Below are positions 45,141-53,168 of a stretch of DNA of 64,000 nucleotides, one piece after another; the stretch's first letter is position 1; every line of letters begins with the position of its first letter. The position numbers and the translations under genes are program-made. This DNA is from Stenotrophomonas sp. UBA2124 (GTDB lineage: Bacteria > Pseudomonadota > Gammaproteobacteria > Xanthomonadales > Xanthomonadaceae), in NCBI GenBank assembly GCA_002329155.1, contig DCXY01000047.1, positions 54,509 through 118,508 on the forward strand, given 5' to 3'. The notes under the pieces were generated by a model. That model ran no database searches. It was not told where the DNA came from and worked only from the letters and a program-made list of their open reading frames with translations.

Positions 45141-45898
45141 TGGCTTGGGCGTTGCGTTTTCTCGGCGTTGGCAGTGCGTCGGCGGTGGAGCTGGGTTCGC
45201 CGATGGCGGTGATCGAGCATGACGGCCAGCCGTGGCTGACCATCGACTGCGGTGGTGAAGGGCTTACCGCCTACCGCGCGCATTACGGCGCCATGCCCGA
45301 TGCACTGTTCGTCACCCATGTGCACCTGGACCATGTGGCCGGCTTCGAGCGGCTGTTCGTGGATGCGTATTTCAACCCGCAGCGGCGCGGCAAGGTGCGG
45401 GTGTATGTGCCGGCCACCGTGCTGCCGCTGCTGCACAAGCGCATTGGCGACTACCCCAACGTGCTGGCAGAGGGGGGCGCCAATTTCTGGGATGCCTTCC
45501 AGCTGATCGCCGTGGGCGATGCGTTCTGGCACCGTGGCGTGCGCCTGGAGGTATTCCCGGTGCGCCACCACTGGCCGGAGACGGCCTACGGCCTGCGCCT
45601 GAAGGGCTCCATGGTATGGAGCGGCGACACCCGCCCCATTCCGGAGATGCTGGCCCGCTATGCCGATGACAACGAGCTGATCGCCCACGACTGCGGCCTG
45701 CACGGCAACCCCTCGCATACCGGCGTGGATGACCTTGAGCGCGAATACGATGCGGCCACCCGTGCGCGCATGGTGCTTTATCACTATGCCGGCGCTGCAG
45801 ATGGTGATGCCCTGCGGGCTCGTGGCCACCGTGTTGCGGTGCCCGGCGAGTGTTTGGCGTTGGCTGAGCCTACTGCGGCTTACGCCGAGCCGATCTGA
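45140..45898 (+). CDS. Metallo-beta-lactamase-fold hydrolase (RNase Z-like superfamily)
   Basis: A 252-residue MBL-fold protein translationally coupled to kdkA (TGATG). Metal ligands are visible in THVHLDHVAGFERL, VRHHWPETAYG, GDTRP and the later AHDCG segment. The short version of the fold without extra domains and the RLFVDAYFNP segment resemble RNase Z/phosphodiesterase-like MBL proteins. Substrate is unknown. Co-transcription with kdkA hints at an envelope-related role, but this is inference. Confidence 0.8.
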   Translation: MAWALRFLGVGSASAVELGSPMAVIEHDGQPWLTIDCGGEGLTAYRAHYGAMPDALFVTHVHLDHVAGFERLFVDAYFNPQRRGKVRVYVPATVLPLLHKRIGDYPNVLAEGGANFWDAFQLIAVGDAFWHRGVRLEVFPVRHHWPETAYGLRLKGSMVWSGDTRPIPEMLARYADDNELIAHDCGLHGNPSHTGVDDLEREYDAATRARMVLYHYAGAADGDALRARGHRVAVPGECLALAEPTAAYAEPI

Positions 45899-45920
45899 GG
45901 GGCTGGAAAGCCCCCCTTGA

Positions 45921-46174
45921 AGCACCCCCTCCCAACCTCCCCCTTCGCTGCGCGAAAGGGGAGGGGCGCTCTGCTCCCCCTTCTGTGGCGCACAGGCATC
46001 AGAGCCGCTCCCTCCCTTTGCCGCAGGCAAGGGAGGGAGGAAGGCCGCTTACGCGCCACTGGCGCGTGGCCTGATGAACGCCCGAAGGCTATGCCGCAGG
46101 GCCGAACGGGTCGGGGAGGGCTGCTCTGCCCCCTCCCTTTGCCGTAGGCAAGGGGAGGGTTGGGGAGGGGTGCT
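45921..46174. repeat. Long inverted-repeat intergenic element, copy 2
   Basis: The outer arms (starting agcaccccctcccaac at 45,921, and its near-complement ending ggttggggaggggtgct at 46,174) match those of the element at 58-199. They enclose the same cgctgcgcgaaagggg hairpin and further purine/pyrimidine-rich inverted segments. It is a diverged second copy of the same repeat family. Confidence 0.55.
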
Positions 46175-46180
46175 GTTGTC

Positions 46181-46249
46181 GTAGCGCCGAGCCATGCTCG
46201 GCGTGCGGGCGTAGCGGGACAGCCCCAGCGGAGCACGGCTCCGCTCTAC
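46181..46249. repeat. SMAG-like GTAG palindrome dimer
   Basis: GTAG (46,181-46,184) followed by stem cgccgag/ctcggcg with loop ccatg, then an inverted partner 24 bp on: stem agcggag/ctccgct followed by CTAC (46,246-46,249). This head-to-head GTAG arrangement is characteristic of the SMAG repeats of Stenotrophomonas maltophilia. It lies between the reverse-strand SRP RNA gene and copy 2 of the long repeat. Confidence 0.8.
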
Positions 46250-46281
46250 CGCAGTCACCGAAACAGGGTCGCCGAAAAGGC

Positions 46282-46389
46282 GGTGGCCCCGCCGGCTGAC
46301 CTCGGCGCCCGCATCGACCGATACCGTTGCTGCCTTCCGGCCCTGGCGGGATTTTCGATCTAGCGTCGCGAGGGGCCGACGGGGCCACC
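46282..46389 (-). ncRNA. ffs: 4.5S signal recognition particle RNA
   Basis: A 108-nt RNA gene on the reverse strand. The ends pair as ggtggcccc (5', from 46,389) with ggggccacc (3', ending 46,282), closing a long hairpin. The apical domain contains the SRP signature (reverse strand reading ccagggccggaaggcagca), which binds Ffh. This identifies the small bacterial SRP RNA that targets nascent membrane proteins. Exact 5'/3' ends are inferred from pairing. The high-GC promoter region was not resolved. Confidence 0.9.
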
Positions 46390-46627
46390 ATAGAGACGGT
46401 TTGGCCGCGCAGTGCGCGGCCATTCGCAGTCCTGAGGATAGGGGGCGATGTGATCATCGGCCGCCGCAGCTTCTGGACCCGACACAAACTGGAGCAGGTC
46501 CTGTCGTGCAGCGCGATTGTAACGTATGCATGCGCTGTGCGGCCAGATGCCGGCAATTGAATCCCATGTAACCCGTTTATCCTTGGTGACGGCCAGATTC
46601 ACTGGTTTTGGCTAGAATGCCGCCCCA

Positions 46628-46678
46628 ACGGAGGACGACCTCCCCCAGTCACGGGAACCCATCCAGGACGGCCTGGCC
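46628..46678 (+). promoter_or_regulatory. Guanidine-II (mini-ykkC) riboswitch
   Basis: Two short hairpins, each capped by an ACGR tetraloop: ggagg-ACGA-cctcc (46,630-46,643) and ccagg-ACGG-cctgg (46,663-46,676), 19 bp apart. This is the defining architecture of the guanidine-II class. The SD AAAGGAGG follows 6-8 nt after hairpin 2, so guanidine binding probably exposes or sequesters the SD of sugE. Confidence 0.9.
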
Positions 46679-46695
46679 CCCAAAGGAGGCTTCTC

Positions 46696-47013
46696 ATGGC
46701 TTGGATCTATCTCTTGGTTGCTGGTCTGCTGGAAATCATCTGGGCACTGGCAATGAAACAGTCCCATGGCTTCACCAGGCTGGTGCCCAGCATCGTCACC
46801 ATCGTCGGCATGATCGCCAGCTTCTGGCTGCTGGCCGTGGCCATGCGCAGCCTGCCGCTGGGCACCGCATACACCATCTGGACCGGCATCGGCGCAGTGG
46901 GTGCGTTCCTGGTGGGTATTTTTTTCCTGGGCGAGCAGGTCAGCGCCATGCGTATCGGCGCGGCCGTGCTGATCGTCAGCGGACTGGTGCTGATGAAGCT
47001 CTCCAGCAGTTGA
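46696..47013 (+). CDS. sugE: Guanidinium exporter (SMR family SugE/Gdx)
   Basis: A 105-residue four-helix small multidrug resistance transporter that exchanges protons for guanidinium across the inner membrane. The essential glutamate is Glu13 in LLEIIWALAMK. The GTAYTIWTGIGAVGAF segment is typical of the SugE/Gdx subtype. It is preceded by an SD (AAAGGAGG) and a guanidine-II riboswitch, which independently supports guanidinium as substrate. Confidence 0.95.
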   Translation: MAWIYLLVAGLLEIIWALAMKQSHGFTRLVPSIVTIVGMIASFWLLAVAMRSLPLGTAYTIWTGIGAVGAFLVGIFFLGEQVSAMRIGAAVLIVSGLVLMKLSSS

Positions 47014-47180
47014 GCATCGCCGCCAACCTGCATTGATCTGGTTCATGGCAGTGGCCGCGCGCCACTGCCATGCTGCACGGGTGCCATCAGCGCAGGGCAG
47101 GAGGGCCGCGCGCTGTCACCTGCCACGCTGCCCGGTGCCCTGGATGGCGCAACCGGCAGCCGCCACCAGAGGATGCTGCG

Positions 47181-47435
47181 ATGACCTATTTCGATTCCGC
47201 CCGCGAAGCCACGGACAAGGCACCGTACCCGCCCACTGCGGTCTGCTTAGAGTGTGGCCAGCCCGTGCATGGGCCGGTGGTGCGCTATGACGGCTACACC
47301 GCTGCCGCCACCTGCCACAGTTTCATGTTCCACCGCAGCTGCGCGCTGGCGGTGGCAAACCGTCTGATCACCGACGCATGGCCGAACCGCGGCTTCGCGC
47401 CGCGCGTGGAAATCAGCGAGGACATCAGCCCGTAA
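47181..47435 (+). CDS. Small zinc-ribbon-like hypothetical protein
   Basis: An 84-residue soluble protein. A CLECGQ pair, a later ATCHSFMFHRSC cluster and the spacing C-x2-C ... C-x5-H-x2-C are consistent with a metal-binding site, but no family is recognised. SD AGAGGA precedes ATG 47,181. It follows sugE by 167 bp; no functional link is apparent. Confidence 0.55.
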   Translation: MTYFDSAREATDKAPYPPTAVCLECGQPVHGPVVRYDGYTAAATCHSFMFHRSCALAVANRLITDAWPNRGFAPRVEISEDISP

Positions 47436-47487
47436 TCCGCATCGCTGACGTGAAACGAAAGTCGGCAAAGCTCGCACGCGCGATGAC

Positions 47488-47531
47488 CCACCCCCTCTCC
47501 CCTCGCGGGAGAGGGCTGGGGAGAGGGGGCG
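47488..47531. repeat. Dispersed C-rich/G-rich hairpin repeat, copy 2
   Basis: An arm ccccctctcccctcgcggg followed by gagagggctggggagaggggg. It resembles the repeat at 23,454-23,500 and the one at 50,880-50,921. Intergenic, between convergent genes. Confidence 0.5.
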
Positions 47532-47569
47532 ACGCACGCTAGGCATGACTCCCTCTCTGCAACACCAAG

Positions 47570-49924
47570 CTACTTCGACATCGAGTACGGCAGTTCCGCA
47601 CCAACGCTGGCCCACGCCTTGTTCGGCTCGGCCTGCATGCGGAAATGCAGTTCGCCACCGGCCTGAATTTCCTCATGCGTGAGGTAGGCGCGGTCCAGCG
47701 GCTTGCCGTTGAGAGTGGCGCTGCCCACATAGGTGTGCGCATCATCCAGCCCATCGGTCTGCACGGTGAAACGCTTGCCGTTGGGCAGGTTGAGCGTGGC
47801 GCGCGGCAGGAACGGGCGGCCGATGATGTACTGGTTGCTGGCCGGCGTGACGGGATAGAAGCCCAGCGCGGTGAACACATACCACGCCGACATCTGGCCC
47901 AGATCATCATTGCCGGCAAGGCCATCCGGGCGCGCGGCGTACTGGCTGTCCATGATCTGCTTCAGGCGCGCCTGGGTGCGCCAGGGTTGGCCGGCATGTG
48001 CGTAGAGATAGGCGACGTGATGGCTCGGCTCGTTGCCGTGCGCATACCAGCCGATCAGCCCGGTGATGTCTTCCATGTGCGCGAAGATGGACGGGTCCAC
48101 CTTGGCTTCGAACACCGCATCCAGCCGCGCGAGCAGCTTGTCGCTGCCACCGTGTGCGGCGGCCAGGCCTGCCACGTCCTGCGGCACGTACCAGGAGTAC
48201 TGCCAGGCGTTGCCCTCGGTGTAATCGGTGCCATAGCCGCTGGCCGAAGGGTCGAACGGCTCGCGGAAGCTGCCATCACGCTTGCGCGCACGCATGAAGC
48301 CGGTGGACGGATCGAACGCATGCTTCCAGTTAGCAGCACGCTTGTTGAATTCATCCGCCACGTCACGCTTGCCCATGGCCTGCGCCACCTGCGCGATGGT
48401 CCAGTCGTCATAGGCGTATTCCAGCGTCTTGCTGGCCGCTTCGCCTTCCTCGTCGATGGGTACATAGCCCAGCTCGCGGTATTGTGCGATGCCGTCATAC
48501 GGGCCGTAGTTGGCACTGGCCACCATCGCCTGCAGCGCCTCGTCGGTGTCGTAGCCACGGATGCCCTTCATGTAGGCATCGGCGATGACCGGCACGGCGT
48601 GGTAGCCGATCATGCACCACGTCTCCAGACCATGGAACGACCATACGGGCAGCACACCGTAGGGGCTTTCGCGGCGTGAAGCCAGCAGCGAATTGACGAA
48701 ATCATTGGTGCGTTGCGGTGGCTGCACCAGCGTGGCCAATGGGTGCAGAGCGCGGTAGGTGTCCCACAGCGAGAAGGTGGAATAGTTGGTCCAACCCTTG
48801 GCCTGGTGCACGGCATTGTCCGGCCCGCGGTAGCGCCCGTCGCTGTCCATGAACAACGTCGGCCCCAACAGCGAGTGGTACAGCGCGGTGTAGAAGCTGG
48901 TGCGCTGTTCCATGCTGCCCTGCGCATCCACCGCGCCCAGTGCTTCGCTCCATTGCTGCTTCGCCGCCGCACGCATGCCATCGAAATCCCAGCCCGGTGC
49001 CTCGGCATCCAGATTGGCGATGGCGCCTTCTTCGCTCACCGGCGAAATGGCCACCTTCACCAGCAACGGCTTGCCACTGGCAGGGGCCACGTCGAAGGCG
49101 GCGACAAGCTGCCGGCCCTCGATCTGCGCGCGCTGGCGCGGGTTGTTGTCGCCCGGCGGCGGGAAACCCTTGTACGGGATGTCCTGCTCGGTGTTGTGCA
49201 ACTCATGGCCGGTGATGGGCTGGGAGAAGCGCATCGCGAAATACAGCTGCCGCCCCGGCGCCCAGCCGCGCGTTTCGCGGAAGCCGGTGACCGTGCCATC
49301 GGCGCGCACGCGCAGCCGCGACCATGAAATCTTGTCCGGGTAGTCGTACATGCTGGTGCGCAGGTCCACCACCACATGCGCGGGCTTGCCGGCAGGGAAG
49401 GTGTAGCGGTGCATGCCCACGCGCGGGCTGGCGGTCAGCTCGGCGCGCACGTCGTAATCGTCCAACGTGACGGCGTAGTAGCCCGGCTGCGCGCGCTCGG
49501 TGGCGTGGCGGAAGCGCGAGGTGTAGCCACTGCCGGGTTTGTCTGGATCGCCGCGCTCCAGCTTCAGCGCGCCGGTGGTGGGCATCACCAGCACGTCGCC
49601 CAGGTCGGAATGGCCGGTGCCGGAAAAATGTGTATGCGAGAAGCCGACGATGGTGCTGTCGTCGTACCGGTAGCCCGCCGCCCATCCGTAGCCATCCTTG
49701 CGCTGCTGGATGCGGGTATCCGGCGACAGCTGGACCATGCCGTAGGGGACGGTGGCACCCGGGTAGGTGTGGCCCTCGCCACCCGTGCCGATGAACGGGT
49801 CTACGGCGTTGTAGGCGGCTTCGCCGGCACTGCGTATTGCCGCGGATGCGGAAGGCGGGAGCAGGGCGGCTGCGCCCGTCGCTGCCGTGACCAATACGAA
49901 AAGCGTCGCACCCAGCTTCTTCAT
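47570..49924 (-). CDS. Secreted GH92 alpha-mannosidase
   Basis: A 784-residue exported glycoside hydrolase family 92 protein, calcium-dependent exo-alpha-mannosidases acting on N-glycan-type or fungal mannans. Signal peptide about 1-28. The N-terminal beta-sandwich has VDPFIGTGGEGHTYPGA and GFSHTHFSGTGHSDLGD. The (alpha/alpha)6 domain carries SLWDTYRALHPL, GNEPSHHVAYLY and GLAGNDDLGQMSAWYVF with the catalytic acid/base region. Length is in the GH92 range. No adjacent polysaccharide-utilisation genes are seen, so it acts as a stand-alone secreted enzyme. Confidence 0.9.
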   Translation of the reverse strand: MKKLGATLFVLVTAATGAAALLPPSASAAIRSAGEAAYNAVDPFIGTGGEGHTYPGATVPYGMVQLSPDTRIQQRKDGYGWAAGYRYDDSTIVGFSHTHFSGTGHSDLGDVLVMPTTGALKLERGDPDKPGSGYTSRFRHATERAQPGYYAVTLDDYDVRAELTASPRVGMHRYTFPAGKPAHVVVDLRTSMYDYPDKISWSRLRVRADGTVTGFRETRGWAPGRQLYFAMRFSQPITGHELHNTEQDIPYKGFPPPGDNNPRQRAQIEGRQLVAAFDVAPASGKPLLVKVAISPVSEEGAIANLDAEAPGWDFDGMRAAAKQQWSEALGAVDAQGSMEQRTSFYTALYHSLLGPTLFMDSDGRYRGPDNAVHQAKGWTNYSTFSLWDTYRALHPLATLVQPPQRTNDFVNSLLASRRESPYGVLPVWSFHGLETWCMIGYHAVPVIADAYMKGIRGYDTDEALQAMVASANYGPYDGIAQYRELGYVPIDEEGEAASKTLEYAYDDWTIAQVAQAMGKRDVADEFNKRAANWKHAFDPSTGFMRARKRDGSFREPFDPSASGYGTDYTEGNAWQYSWYVPQDVAGLAAAHGGSDKLLARLDAVFEAKVDPSIFAHMEDITGLIGWYAHGNEPSHHVAYLYAHAGQPWRTQARLKQIMDSQYAARPDGLAGNDDLGQMSAWYVFTALGFYPVTPASNQYIIGRPFLPRATLNLPNGKRFTVQTDGLDDAHTYVGSATLNGKPLDRAYLTHEEIQAGGELHFRMQAEPNKAWASVGAELPYSMSK

Positions 49925-50135
49925 TCCGCACCCTTTTGGATCGGTCTAAGGGTTGGAAGCTAGCATGGCGCGGGGATGGTTGGCAGCGGAGGGCGTGATT
50001 GGAAAGTTGAAGGCAGCCGCTGTGCACAGAACCGCCTTGATGAACCTGACTCCGTGATCGGCGTGGCTGACGCTAAGCTGCTTCAACCCTCGATACCGGG
50101 TGTTGTCCATGGATTGTTCTGGCAAGGGAGGCCGA

Positions 50136-50801
50136 GTGACCGCTGCTCTCTCGGCAATGACACTGATGCTGGGCCTGATGGCCTGTTCCGAAGCGCCAAG
50201 CGCCAATCAGGAGGCTGTCATGCAGGATGCAACCCACGCTGACCTCAAGCGCGAGCAGGACCGCGTTGCTGCCATTTCCGACGCTGCTCTCCCTCCGGAT
50301 GACGGGTCGATGATGCGGTGGGATGGCTACCCCGAACTGTCGCCAGGGCCTGAGCTCACCGCTGATCGTTTGCTGCAGCAGGTGCAGGCACTGGCCAAGG
50401 CGCTTCGCGCTTACAGCGATACAGAGCCGAAAAACATCGAACAGGTGTTGGGGGTGACATTGCCTCCCGACGCGAAGCAGGAGCGGCATGGGGTGACCGG
50501 TCGCGTGGGAGCGGGAGGCTATGACTGGGCGGTCTGGAAGCCGTTTGATGGAAGTGCGGGTCATATTGTCGAACTCACTCTGACGCCAGACGCATGCCTC
50601 GCCTATGACGCGATCAAAGCCCCGCTGGAGGCAGAGGGTTTCCGGGTATATGTGCCCACGTTCGGTGACGACAAACGGATATCGTTCGACAAGAAGGTAG
50701 GGCCTCCGCTGGGGCTCTATATCGCCGCAACGCCTGATAACCGGGACGCGCCCAGGTGCGTCGGGGTTGTGAGCTTCGAGTTGGATCGCAGTGATGCTTG
50801 A
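50136..50801 (+). CDS. Predicted lipoprotein of unknown function
   Basis: A 221-residue lipoprotein with lipobox LMAC (about residue 17) after MTAALSAMTLMLGL. GTG 50,136 follows GGGAGG and gives this signal. The C-terminal half looks globular (EPKNIEQVLGVTLPPDAKQE; LTPDACLAYDAIKAPLEAEGF). No family recognised. It is the last core-looking gene before the gene-poor mobile zone. Confidence 0.65.
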   Translation: MTAALSAMTLMLGLMACSEAPSANQEAVMQDATHADLKREQDRVAAISDAALPPDDGSMMRWDGYPELSPGPELTADRLLQQVQALAKALRAYSDTEPKNIEQVLGVTLPPDAKQERHGVTGRVGAGGYDWAVWKPFDGSAGHIVELTLTPDACLAYDAIKAPLEAEGFRVYVPTFGDDKRISFDKKVGPPLGLYIAATPDNRDAPRCVGVVSFELDRSDA

Positions 50802-50879
50802 TCACCGCACCGAAGGGCTCAACCCCATTTTGGGCGCTGATTAGCGTCGAGTCGCAGCCGAAGTCTCGAGGCTGTTTTT

Positions 50880-50921
50880 CCCCTCTCCCGTTTACGGGAG
50901 AGGGGTAGGGGTGAGGGCTGG
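50880..50921. repeat. Dispersed C-rich/G-rich hairpin repeat, copy 3
   Basis: Arm cccctctcccg, loop tttac, arm gggagaggggtaggggtgaggg. Third copy of the repeat also present near 23,454 and 47,488. Confidence 0.6.
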
Positions 50922-51364
50922 GCGAAGCCGCGCGTAATGATCTCTTGGGCCAGATCCGTCAAGAAATGGACTATTGTTCCGCTGGAAGAAGGCTTTGCGT
51001 CTCTGGACGCTAAGCGCGGCAGAACGTCAGTCCGCTGCCTGCTTTACGACGAAATCTGCGCATAAGAATTATCCCGCAGTGTGATCGGCGAAGTCACAGA
51101 ACGGACAGGTCAACTCCCAAATGATCACCGTAATGCGGCGACGATTTCACGGAAGTCCGGTCAGCAACCGACACCTTGATGCGGTGATGTTCTAGCGATT
51201 TTTGCTCAACGTCGCCAGTTGCGACTGCATTTCCGCCCCCTGACGGACAGCGATTGAGAGGTGGCGGTCCAATGCCGATGGTTGGATGTCGTCTGCTTGA
51301 CTTACAAGCGTGGAAAGAAGCCCTGCGCGGATCTACCGGACAACTGCCCGCCAAAAGCGGCGGA

Positions 51365-51750
51365 TTACCGTGACGTATTGCGCCCGCCTCGTGTCGTTGT
51401 TCCACCCTGACCATTCAGGGAAACCCGAGCGGATGGGAACGACGGCGATGGGGCGGCAGGCGATGGCCCGACTATGAGCTGATCCCAACTTCCGCACGCC
51501 ACCCTCGGCCAGCATGAAGGGCCAGGTGGGCGGACCCGGCCTACCGGAGCGCGTGAGGGGCTTCCACCGCGACGAACGTACCTACTGCTGGCAGCACCTC
51601 GCATCCGGGCGGATCGTTTCTTGGACCAAGCTCGAAATGCGAGAAGAGCGGGGCTTGCGGCCCAACTCGCTGGGTGGCCTCGTGGCCGGCCGCATCCAGA
51701 CCTCCCGGGGCGGCTCGCACCGCTTTCTCTGCTGGGCGAGAGCCTGCAGT
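51365..51750 (+). pseudogene. Degenerate copy of the nuclease-associated module gene
   Basis: A broken relative of the gene at 63,271. DNA-level similarity starts near 51,370 (gtattgcgcccgcctcgtg versus gtgtcgcgcccgcctcgtg at 63,276) and runs to about 51,740, with indels and stop codons in the first half. The second half (from 51,514) remains open: GFHRDERTYCWQHLASGRIV matches GFNRDKRTYRWQHVESGRIV of the intact copy. The frame then diverges at the C-terminus. It marks a decayed mobile-element end. Confidence 0.8.
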
Positions 51751-51910
51751 GAATCTTTCCTTGAACACCGAATACCTAGTGGTCACAGTCTCGTAAACAA
51801 ATGAGACTGCGCAACTCTGCTCACTAAACACTCTGCTCATTAGCTAGCTTGAGCCAAAGATTCGGCTCCTTTTACTAGTCGGTCTAGCGTATCTCAGCGT
51901 GTGAGACAAA

Positions 51911-51994
51911 GGTTATCCACAGATAACCCACTATATGTAGTGGTTGGTGCCTGGGCCTGGCCAAACAAGATGGGGGATCGGCTAGGCGATCCCC
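51911..51994. other. Palindrome cluster with consensus DnaA box
   Basis: Three perfect inverted repeats: 51,911-51,928 (ggttatc-caca-gataacc, containing the DnaA box TTATCCACA at 51,913-51,921), 51,928-51,943 (ccacta-tatg-tagtgg) and 51,973-51,994 (ggggatcg-gctagg-cgatcccc). No gene spans them. They could be a relic replication origin or protein-binding region of an older element. Confidence 0.55.
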
Positions 51995-52065
51995 ACTCAA
52001 CACCGGGCTCATCTTTTCGCTTGCACTGCCCTCGATCATCAGTTACTGTGAACGTGCGCAATAGA

Positions 52066-52095
52066 GAAACGGCCCTGCGCTAACAGGGCCGTTTC
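52066..52095. terminator. Perfect 12-bp hairpin terminator
   Basis: Arms gaaacggccctg/cagggccgtttc with a 6-nt loop, flanked by T/A-rich ends on both strands. It isolates the following gene from upstream DNA. Confidence 0.7.
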
Positions 52096-52165
52096 AGGGA
52101 TCGGGTTTTGCATTAAGGCCCTTCGGCGGGCCACCCACGTGAAGCAACCGGGCAGGTCAACTTCG

Positions 52166-52672
52166 ATGAAAAGTGTCGATGAAGTAAGGCAATTCTGTCA
52201 AGAGCAGGCCGACTTCCACGAGAAGCAGTCCGCCCGCTCGAACCTCAAGCCGGAGAGGCAGAATAAACACGTCCGCTTGGCCAACAAGTTCAAGGACGCC
52301 GTTACTGCCCTGAGTGGTTCCCAGCAGTCCGAGCATGCCCCTGCCCAAGGCGATCTGTTCTGGATCGACCCCTACGACGTAAGCGACTTGCCGGAAGAAC
52401 TCGTCAATGAGCTGACGATTCCGAAGTCCGACAATGATGAAGTGCGCATGGTGCACCTGTTGCGCCTCGCCGGACGCCCCTTGTCGATCAATGAGATCAT
52501 GGTGGGGCTATTCCGCAAGTTCGGGGACGTGAGCAAGCGAACAACGGTCAATTCCCGCCTCTACAGGATGGCGAACAAAGGCGACCTCGTGAGTATGGAT
52601 AAGGGCGTCTATGCCCTTGCCGATCACCTCAACAGCGGCAAGCCGGAGCATGGTGGGGAGGGCGCGTCATGA
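52166..52672 (+). CDS. Winged-helix-like protein of the mobile zone
   Basis: A 168-residue soluble protein. The N-terminal part (to about 55) is Lys/Glu/Gln-rich and probably coiled-coil. The C-terminal part (about 95-155: EVRMVHLLRLAGRPLSINEI, then a Ser/Thr-Lys-Arg loop, then SRLYRMANKGDLV) has the helix-turn-helix plus wing layout of a small DNA-binding domain. Function unknown; a regulator of cargo or a defence-related protein is possible but not shown. ATG 52,166 was preferred to an upstream GTG. Its stop overlaps the next small ORF by ATGA. Confidence 0.6.
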   Translation: MKSVDEVRQFCQEQADFHEKQSARSNLKPERQNKHVRLANKFKDAVTALSGSQQSEHAPAQGDLFWIDPYDVSDLPEELVNELTIPKSDNDEVRMVHLLRLAGRPLSINEIMVGLFRKFGDVSKRTTVNSRLYRMANKGDLVSMDKGVYALADHLNSGKPEHGGEGAS

Positions 52673-52764
52673 CATTAGATCGCGGCCACCCCCTGACTAC
52701 CGCCGCGGGTGGCCCAGACAAAGCAACGCCCCAACCCAAGTTCCCCGTCGCGAAACAGGCTTGA
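52669..52764 (+). CDS. Candidate 31-residue ORF coupled to the winged-helix gene
   Basis: ATG at 52,669 overlaps the preceding stop (ATGA). The 31-residue product (MTLDRGHPLTTAAGG...) is hydrophilic and Pro-rich with no recognised domain. Coupling is the only evidence for expression. Confidence 0.3.
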   Translation: MTLDRGHPLTTAAGGPDKATPQPKFPVAKQA

Positions 52765-52993
52765 GTTGAGGCGCTAGGTAGGCAAAACGCTGGTGCGATG
52801 CGGTTCGGCGTCGGGTTCACCTCTGCAAAGGTGGGCTCAACGGTGGTCCGAATCGCCCGCACCGGCATCACGGCATGGCAGTGAGTGGGAGCCCTCTGCC
52901 GGTAGTCCGAGGCCCGGTACAGCAGCGGGATTATAACCCCGTCCCGGCCCCGGAATGTGATATCGCCCTCACAACCCGTCTTGTGGAGGCTTT
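52765..52993. other. Gap within the mobile zone
   Basis: The region 52,673-53,168 has no standard-size gene. Apart from the two short ORFs (52,669 and 52,994) and the hairpin at 53,104-53,128, nothing recognisable is seen. Confidence 0.5.
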
Positions 52994-53092
52994 ATGGCTG
53001 GGAAGAAGACGGTGCATGTCTGTGCATACACTCGGGTCCGGAAGGGCCGTCTGGAGTACGTCTGCCAGCATTGGCGCAGCCCTCCGGGCTAA
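52994..53092 (+). CDS. Candidate 32-residue basic peptide
   Basis: ATG 52,994 follows GGAGG with a 4-nt spacer. The product (MAGKKTVHVCAYTRVRKGRL ending in a QHWRS segment) is basic and contains a His/Cys-x-Cys/His-like pattern seen in tiny prophage-associated proteins. Likely real but unproven. A hairpin (53,104-53,128) follows. Confidence 0.45.
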   Translation: MAGKKTVHVCAYTRVRKGRLEYVCQHWRSPPG

Positions 53093-53103
53093 GCGCAGCA
53101 CCC

Positions 53104-53128
53104 GGGAGCGCCCCTCGGGGCGCCTCCC
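53104..53128. repeat. Hairpin between small ORFs
   Basis: Arms gggagcgcccc/ggggcgcctccc (one mismatch), loop tc, without a T run. Possibly an attenuator or processing site for the following gene. Confidence 0.4.
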
Positions 53129-53168
53129 GTCATTCCGGACATTGGGTCTCCCGGGAATTGGAGGAAAC

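Larger units (their letters stand above)
50802..52165. other. Gene-poor decayed region at island boundary
   Basis: A 1.36-kb stretch with no intact gene. It holds the dispersed hairpin repeat at 50,880-50,921, a broken module-like gene at 51,365-51,750, a cluster of perfect palindromes with a DnaA box (51,911-51,994), and a 12-bp perfect hairpin at 52,066-52,095. A 42-codon open frame starting ATG 50,937 has plausible codon use but no SD or recognised homologue and may be a gene remnant. Confidence 0.7.

Noticed and set aside
50937..51065. 42-codon ORF in the decayed zone
   Set aside because: No SD, no recognised domain and surrounded by degenerate DNA; probably a fragment.
51094..51414. Reverse-strand open frame in the decayed zone
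   Set aside because: No SD, no domain and atypical composition; overlaps the degenerate module copy.
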